From: an uncultured Neisseria sp.
GTDB taxonomy: Bacteria; Pseudomonadota; Gammaproteobacteria; Burkholderiales; Neisseriaceae
Direction: 5' to 3'
DNA length: 10,551 bases
Assembly (NCBI GenBank): GCA_937919795.1
Contig: CALFOA010000403.1
Coordinates: forward strand, 1-10,551
The notes beneath the pieces were generated by a model that worked only from the letters and a program-made list of their open reading frames with translations, did no database searches and was not told where the DNA came from. Positions 5,821-10,551 of the stretch are shown here, piece after piece. The stretch's first letter is position 1. Each line of letters begins with the position of its first letter. Position numbers and translations under genes: made by a program.

Positions 5821-7467
5821 TTACACCAAAATGCGGCGGAAATCTGCCAATACCTGACCCAGATAAGTGGTAAAGCGGCAGGCAGCAGCGCCATCGATTA
5901 CACGGTGGTCGTACGAGAGCGACAGCGGGCACATCAGGCGAGGAGCGAATTCTGAACCGTTCCACACCGGGCGGATTTGTGATTTACATACACCCAAAAT
6001 AGCCACTTCCGGCGCGTTTACAATCGGCGTGAAGTAAGTACCACCGATGCCACCCAAGCTGGAAATGGTGAAGCTGGCGCCTTGCATTTCTTGCGGTTTA
6101 AGCTTACCGTCGCGGGCTTTTTTGCTCAACTCACCCAGTTCGAGAGAAATCTCTTTCAAGCCTTTTTTATCGGCATCTTTAATCACCGGTACCACCAAGC
6201 CGTTAGGCGTATCGGCAGCAAAACCGATGTGGTAATACTGTTTGAGTACCAGATTATCGCCGTCCAAAGAAGAATTGAATTCAGGGAATTGCTGCAACGC
6301 TTTTACACAGGCTTTGATGATGAAAGCCAACGGCGACAATTTCACACCTTCGCGTTCCCACTCTTTATTGAGCTTTTTGCGGAATTCTTCCAGTTCGGTC
6401 ATATCGGCATCGTCGTGTTGGGTAACATGTGGAATCATCACCCAGTTACGCGCCAGATTTTGGCCGGAAATTTTCTTAATACGGGAAAGTTCTTTCACCT
6501 CAACCGCACCAAACTTAGTGAAGTCTACTTTCGGCCACGGCAAGAGATCCAAACCACCGCCCAAAGAAGCCGCCGGTGCAGCCGCACTCTTCAGTGCGCC
6601 ACCGTTTTGCATTACACCTTTTACGAAAGACTTAACGTCTTCTTTTACAATACGGCCCTTGGCACCGCTACCGCTGACCAAACCCAAATCCACACCCAGT
6701 TCACGCGCCAGTTTGCGAACCGAAGGACCGGCATGCGCTTTGATAAAGGCTGCTTCATTGATCGGGGTGGCGCCAAAAGCGGCTTTCGGTGCGCCGCTGG
6801 CGGCCGGGGCAGCAGGAGCCGCCGCAGGTGCGGGAGCTGCTTTCGGGGCTTCGGCAGCTGGAGCTGCGGCTTGCGGCGCAGCGGCGGGAGCAGTTGAAGC
6901 CGCACCTTCTACTTCAATAATCTTCGCACCTTGCGAAACTTTGTCGCCCACTTTGATATAAACCGCTTTCACCACACCAGCGGCAGTCGCCGGTACGTCC
7001 ATAGTGGCTTTATCGGTTTCCAGCGTAATCAGGGTATCGTCCAATGCAACGGTGTCGCCGACTTTGATTTCTACGGCAATCACATCTACATTTTCGCTAC
7101 CGCCAATATCGGGGACTTCAATCACGCTCACACCGCCGGCAGCAGGCGCAGCTTGTGCAGTTGGTGCAGTCTCTGCCGGAGCGGCAGGTGCGGATTCAGC
7201 TGCGGGGGCAGCAGATGCGTCTGCGGCACCGGCGGCTTCTACCGTGAGAATCAAGCTGCCTTCCGATACTTTGTCGCCTACTTTGATTTTTACTTCTTTC
7301 ACCACACCGGCAGCATCAGCCGGCACATCCATGGTGGCTTTATCGGTTTCCAAGGTAATCAGGGTGTCATCCACAGCGATGGTATCGCCTGCTTTAACTT
7401 CTACCGCAATCACATCTACATTTTCAGCGCCGCCGATATCGGGCACTTTGATTTCTACTATGCTCAT
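5821..7467 (-). CDS. aceF: Pyruvate dehydrogenase E2, dihydrolipoyllysine acetyltransferase
   Basis: AceF forms the core of the pyruvate dehydrogenase complex and transfers the acetyl group from its lipoyl arms to CoA. The 548 residues divide into lipoyl domain 1 (about 1-78, Lys43), an Ala/Pro linker, lipoyl domain 2 (about 113-188, Lys153), a long Ala/Pro linker (190-230), the peripheral subunit-binding domain (about 246-283, AGPSVRKLARELGVD) and the catalytic domain (about 310-548). The catalytic domain contains the active-site motif DHRVIDG, with His521 and Asp525. Two lipoyl domains on E2 plus one on E3 give three per complex unit. The ATG at 7467 has AAAGGA at 7482-7477 as ribosome binding site. 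It lies 47 bases after aceE, separated only by a hairpin, so the two are co-transcribed. Confidence 0.97.
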   Translation of the reverse strand: MSIVEIKVPDIGGAENVDVIAVEVKAGDTIAVDDTLITLETDKATMDVPADAAGVVKEVKIKVGDKVSEGSLILTVEAAGAADASAAPAAESAPAAPAETAPTAQAAPAAGGVSVIEVPDIGGSENVDVIAVEIKVGDTVALDDTLITLETDKATMDVPATAAGVVKAVYIKVGDKVSQGAKIIEVEGAASTAPAAAPQAAAPAAEAPKAAPAPAAAPAAPAASGAPKAAFGATPINEAAFIKAHAGPSVRKLARELGVDLGLVSGSGAKGRIVKEDVKSFVKGVMQNGGALKSAAAPAASLGGGLDLLPWPKVDFTKFGAVEVKELSRIKKISGQNLARNWVMIPHVTQHDDADMTELEEFRKKLNKEWEREGVKLSPLAFIIKACVKALQQFPEFNSSLDGDNLVLKQYYHIGFAADTPNGLVVPVIKDADKKGLKEISLELGELSKKARDGKLKPQEMQGASFTISSLGGIGGTYFTPIVNAPEVAILGVCKSQIRPVWNGSEFAPRLMCPLSLSYDHRVIDGAAACRFTTYLGQVLADFRRILV

Positions 7468-7483
7468 ATATACAGTTCCTTTA

Positions 7484-7510
7484 GCAGGCCGTCTGAAGCA
7501 GACGGCCTGC
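7484..7510. repeat. Hairpin carrying a canonical AG-type uptake sequence between aceE and aceF
   Basis: GCAGGCCGTCT (7484-7494) pairs perfectly with AGACGGCCTGC (7500-7510) around GAAGC, with one further G-C pair possible. The plus-strand segment 7486-7497 is AGGCCGTCTGAA, the canonical AG-type Neisseria uptake sequence, unlike the TGCCTGTCTGAA copies elsewhere. The other arm reads AGGCCGTCTGCT on the minus strand, 10 of 12 matching. The hairpin begins four bases after the aceE stop and ends next to the aceF ribosome binding site. It lacks a T-run, so it probably stabilises or helps process the operon mRNA rather than ending it. Confidence 0.85.
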
Positions 7511-7514
7511 GGTG

Positions 7515-10193
7515 TTAGCGTTTCCAGCTCGGGGCGGTTTCGGTAGCAATGCCGTATTTCTCAATAGCTTGCTGTACCACCACTTTTTCCAACTTACCTT
7601 GGTCGGCCAGCGCATTCAGTGCCGCCACTACCACGTGGTAGCGATCAACCTCGAAGAAGTCGCGCAGATTGGCGCGGCTGTCGCTGCGACCAAAACCGTC
7701 GGTACCCAACGCAACGAAGTTACCGTTTTCTTGCGGAATGGCATTGCGGATACGTTCGGCAAAGCTGCGGATATAATCGGTAGAAGCAATCACCGGGCCG
7801 TTATGACCTTGCAATTGTTGTGCCACAAACGGTACTTTGGCTTTGGCCAGCGGATGCAACAGATTGTAGCGTTCCACTTCGATGGCATCACGGTAGAGTT
7901 GGTTGAACGACGGGCAAGACCAGATATCGGCTTCCACACCGAAATCAGCTTTCAGCAAATCGGCTGCATGAATCACTTCGTTCAGGATGACGCCCGAACC
8001 CATCAGCTGTACTTTCTTGTCGCTGTCGGCACCGGCACGGAACAAATACATACCCTTGAGGATGTCTTGCTCGATACCTTCACGCTGCGGCATGGCCGGG
8101 TGAGCATAGTTCTCGTTCATCACGGTCAGGTAATAGAACACATCTTCCTGCTCAACATACATGCGGCGCAGGCCGTCTTGCACGATCACCGCCAATTCGT
8201 ATTGGAAGGTAGGATCATAAGAGACACAGTTCGGGATCAGATCGGCCTGAATCTGGCTGTGGCCGTCTTCGTGCTGCAAACCTTCGCCGTTCAGGGTGGT
8301 ACGGCCGGCGGTACCGCCAACCAAGAAACCGCGCGCATGCATATCGCCGGCGGCCCAAGCCAAGTCGCCTACGCGTTGGAAGCCGAACATCGAGTAATAG
8401 ATGTAAAACGGGATCATCGCGTAACGGTTGTTGGCATAAGAAGTTGCTGCGGCAATCCAGTCTGCCATCGCGCCGGGCTCGTTAATGCCTTCCTGCAAAA
8501 TCTGACCGTCAATCGATTCTTTGTAGAACATCAGTTGGTCTTTGTCTTGCGGGGTGTAGAGCTGGCCTTTCGGGTTCCAAATACCGTATTGGCGGAACAT
8601 GCCTTCCATACCGAAGGTACGGCTTTCGTCCGGCACGATCGGTACCACGCGTTTGCCCAACTGTTTGTCTTTCAACAAGGTATTCAGGATGCGGACAAAA
8701 GCCATGGTAGTGGAGAATTCACGCTCACCGCTTGATTGCAGTTGGGCATCGAAGGCTTCCAACGGCGGAATCGGCAAAGCTTCGGTATTGGGGTTGCGCT
8801 GCGGCAAATAACCGCCCAAAGCATTGCGACGCTCGCGCAAGTAGCGCATTTCTTCGCTGTCTTCAGCGAAGCGGTAGTAAGGCAGATCGCCGCTGTCGAT
8901 TTGCTCGTCGCTCACCGGAATACCGAAACGGGTACGGAATTTTTTCAGTGATTCCACATCCATTTTCTTGGCTTGGTGGGCGGTATTTTGACCTTCGCCA
9001 GCCGCACCCATACCATAACCTTTAATGGTTTTGGCCAAAATCACAGTCGGACGACCTTGAGCGTTATTCACTGCTTCATGATAAGCAGCGTAAACTTTAT
9101 GCGGGTCGTGACCGCCACGGTTGAGGGCGAAAATTTCTTGGTCAGACATATTGGCAACCATCTCTTTCAATTCCGGTGAATTAAAGAAATGTTCGCGTAC
9201 ATAAGCGCCGTCTTTGGCTTTATAAGTTTGGTAGTCGCCATCAACCACTTCGTTCATGCGCTCTTTCAGGTGGTTTTCGGTATCGCGCGCCAACAGGCCG
9301 TCCCAGCGACCACCCCAGATCACTTTCAACACATTCCAGCCGGCACCGCGGAAGTTGCCTTCAAATTCCTGAATGATTTTGCCGTTGCCGTTCACCGGGC
9401 CGTCGAGACGTTGCAGGTTACAGTTGATAACGAAAATCAGGTTGTCCAAACCTTCGCGTGCCGCCAGTGCAATTGCGCCTTGGCTTTCCGGCTCACTCAT
9501 CTCACCGTCGCCACAGAAACACCATACTTTACGTCCTTTGGTTTTTGACAGACCACGCGAGTCCAGATATTTCAGGAAGCGTGCCTGATAGATGGCCATC
9601 AACGGGCCCAAGCCCATGGATACGGTGGGGAATTGCCAGAAATCAGGCATCAAGTGAGGGTGAGGGTAAGAAGAAAGGCCTTTACCATCAGCTTCTTGGC
9701 GAAAACCGTTAAGTTGCTCTTCACTCAAACGGCCTTCTACAAAAGCACGGGCATAAATACCGGGCGCAGAGTGGCCTTGAACAAACACCATATCGCCTTC
9801 TTCGCCTTCGCCCTTGGCTTTCCAGAAATGGTTGAAGCCAACATCATACAAAGTAGCGGCAGATTGGAAAGAAGCAATGTGGCCGCCCAATTCCAAATCT
9901 TTTTTACCAGCACGCAACACCATGGCGGCGGCATTCCAGCGAATAGCCGCGCGGATGCGGTGTTCCAGATCGTGGTTGCCGGGAGATTTTTGTTCTTTGC
10001 CAACCGGAATAGTATTCAGATAGGCAGTAGTGGCATCAAATGGTAGGTGAACACCGCGACGGCGGGTGTATTTCACTAGGTTTTCAAGAATGAAATGGGC
10101 GCGTTCTTCGCCTTCGGTTTCCAATACCGAGCTTAGCGCGTCCAACCACTCTTGGGTTTCAATCGGATCAATATCATGAACTTGGGTGGACAT
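7515..10193 (-). CDS. aceE: Pyruvate dehydrogenase E1 component, homodimeric type
   Basis: AceE decarboxylates pyruvate using thiamine diphosphate and acetylates the lipoyl groups of AceF. It is 892 residues, close to E. coli AceE (887), and of the single-chain type found in gamma- and betaproteobacteria. Seen features are the N-terminal DIDPIETQEWLDAL (7-20), FVQGHSAPGIYARAF (137-151), the thiamine diphosphate motif GDGEMSEPESQGA (228-240) closing at NCNLQRLDGPVNGNG (257-271), and PDESRTFGMEGMFRQ further on, whose Glu should be the catalytic one. The start at 10193 is chosen because the minus-strand AAGGGA at 10206-10201 is spaced seven bases from it and the protein then aligns with E. coli AceE; an in-frame ATG at 10217 has no ribosome binding site. 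It is the first gene of the aceE-aceF-lpdA operon. Confidence 0.97.
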   Translation of the reverse strand: MSTQVHDIDPIETQEWLDALSSVLETEGEERAHFILENLVKYTRRRGVHLPFDATTAYLNTIPVGKEQKSPGNHDLEHRIRAAIRWNAAAMVLRAGKKDLELGGHIASFQSAATLYDVGFNHFWKAKGEGEEGDMVFVQGHSAPGIYARAFVEGRLSEEQLNGFRQEADGKGLSSYPHPHLMPDFWQFPTVSMGLGPLMAIYQARFLKYLDSRGLSKTKGRKVWCFCGDGEMSEPESQGAIALAAREGLDNLIFVINCNLQRLDGPVNGNGKIIQEFEGNFRGAGWNVLKVIWGGRWDGLLARDTENHLKERMNEVVDGDYQTYKAKDGAYVREHFFNSPELKEMVANMSDQEIFALNRGGHDPHKVYAAYHEAVNNAQGRPTVILAKTIKGYGMGAAGEGQNTAHQAKKMDVESLKKFRTRFGIPVSDEQIDSGDLPYYRFAEDSEEMRYLRERRNALGGYLPQRNPNTEALPIPPLEAFDAQLQSSGEREFSTTMAFVRILNTLLKDKQLGKRVVPIVPDESRTFGMEGMFRQYGIWNPKGQLYTPQDKDQLMFYKESIDGQILQEGINEPGAMADWIAAATSYANNRYAMIPFYIYYSMFGFQRVGDLAWAAGDMHARGFLVGGTAGRTTLNGEGLQHEDGHSQIQADLIPNCVSYDPTFQYELAVIVQDGLRRMYVEQEDVFYYLTVMNENYAHPAMPQREGIEQDILKGMYLFRAGADSDKKVQLMGSGVILNEVIHAADLLKADFGVEADIWSCPSFNQLYRDAIEVERYNLLHPLAKAKVPFVAQQLQGHNGPVIASTDYIRSFAERIRNAIPQENGNFVALGTDGFGRSDSRANLRDFFEVDRYHVVVAALNALADQGKLEKVVVQQAIEKYGIATETAPSWKR

Positions 10194-10335
10194 CTTACAA
10201 TCCCTTCTGTTGAGCATTATCGACAGGCAGCAGGCCGTTTTGCGGAGTGCCGTTTTTGGTATAAAAACTAAAAATTATTGTCGGAACATCCCATCACAAA
10301 AGGGATATTGGATAAACAATAACCGGCTATTTTTC

Positions 10336-10374
10336 TAACTGGTGAATCGTATCAGTTATTGCCGAAACTGGCAA
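10336..10374. promoter_or_regulatory. Two inverted repeats over the aceE promoter, possible operator
   Basis: TAACTG (10336-10341) and CAGTTA (10353-10358) form an interrupted palindrome with an 11-base spacer covering the -10 hexamer. TTGCC (10359-10363) and GGCAA (10370-10374) form a second one with a six-base spacer covering the -35. Their placement suits repressor binding. In E. coli a GntR-family repressor, PdhR, controls this operon, but these sites do not clearly match its ATTGGT-type operator, so the regulator is unknown. Confidence 0.35.
10346..10374 (-). promoter_or_regulatory. Candidate promoter of the aceE-aceF-lpdA operon
   Basis: On the minus strand TTGCCA (10374-10369) and TACGAT (10351-10346) are spaced by 17 bases and match the sigma-70 consensus at five and four of six positions. 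Transcription would begin near 10339, about 146 bases before the aceE ATG. Other AT-rich hexamers nearby are less well spaced. Assigned from motif and position only. Confidence 0.45.
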
Positions 10375-10551
10375 ATTTTACAACCATACATAATCGAAAA
10401 AAATTTCAAGCCAAATCAGTCAAAATCAATAAAATATTCTAAATACAACAAAATATTTTCGATTACGAATAAATTTTACTAAACAATCAATCAAAAGCAT
10501 CCATTTCGAAAATCAACACTTACAAAAAAGCGCCTTTTCCAGAACCATAAT

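Larger units (their letters stand above)
10194..10551. other. AT-rich region upstream of aceE, no gene
   Basis: These 358 bases contain no plausible coding region on either strand. Most of the stretch from 10260 to the edge is strongly AT-rich, with A/T tracts and a repeated AAAATATT (10433-10440 and 10451-10458). It contains the presumed aceE promoter and inverted repeats. The transcript leader to aceE would be about 150 bases and includes the direct repeat AAAACGGC (minus strand, 10256-10249 and 10240-10233). No known riboswitch pattern was recognised. Confidence 0.6.

Noticed and set aside
6082..6897. Long plus-strand open frames antisense to aceF
   Set aside because: They mirror the Ala/Pro-rich linker and catalytic coding sequence of aceF; low-complexity reverse translations, no motifs.
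7512..8735. A 407-codon open frame antisense to aceE
   Set aside because: It shadows the C-terminal part of aceE, has no recognisable domain and no ribosome binding site.
10194..10217. ATG at 10217 as the aceE start
   Set aside because: No ribosome binding site in front of it, whereas 10193 has AAGGGA at good spacing and matches the N-terminus of E. coli AceE.

Overview
This window is chromosomal DNA from a member of the Neisseriaceae, most likely a Neisseria species that uses the TG-type DNA uptake sequence TGCCTGTCTGAA. I recall that dialect from N. wadsworthii and N. shayeganii. There are eight exact copies, four on each strand, almost all intergenic and mostly in inverted pairs. The gene content agrees: a homologue of the meningococcal antigen GNA1030 (YceI family) and a pyruvate dehydrogenase operon whose E3 subunit carries its own lipoyl domain, as in the meningococcal P64k protein.

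Layout. Positions 1-196 (minus) hold the start of an OmpR/QseB-type response regulator cut by the window edge. Diverging from it on the plus strand are a small acidic protein with a His/Asp-rich tail (280-606) and a small lipoprotein that overlaps it by one base (606-857). Then come fructose-1,6-bisphosphatase (954-1925), a 90-residue membrane protein of unknown function (2059-2331), a secreted cyclophilin-type peptidyl-prolyl isomerase (2403-2966) and the YceI/GNA1030 homologue (3147-3713). A 242-base convergent gap packed with hairpins separates these from the minus-strand operon aceE (10193-7515), aceF (7467-5821), lpdA (5746-3956). The last 358 bases are the AT-rich upstream region of aceE, with a plausible promoter and two inverted repeats but no gene.

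How the genes fit together. AceE (E1, thiamine diphosphate dependent), AceF (E2, two lipoyl domains) and LpdA (E3, one lipoyl domain) form the complete pyruvate dehydrogenase complex feeding acetyl-CoA into the TCA cycle. Fbp serves gluconeogenesis. The cyclophilin, the YceI protein and the lipoprotein are exported envelope proteins.

Most of the window is ordinary housekeeping sequence. The points worth a second look are in the small repeats: a canonical AG-type Neisseria uptake sequence inside a hairpin between aceE and aceF in a genome otherwise using the TG dialect, a perfect 42-bp uptake-sequence palindrome, eroded uptake-sequence pairs, and nested inverted repeats at the presumed aceE promoter. 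I found no evidence of a new defence, mobile or RNA-guided system.
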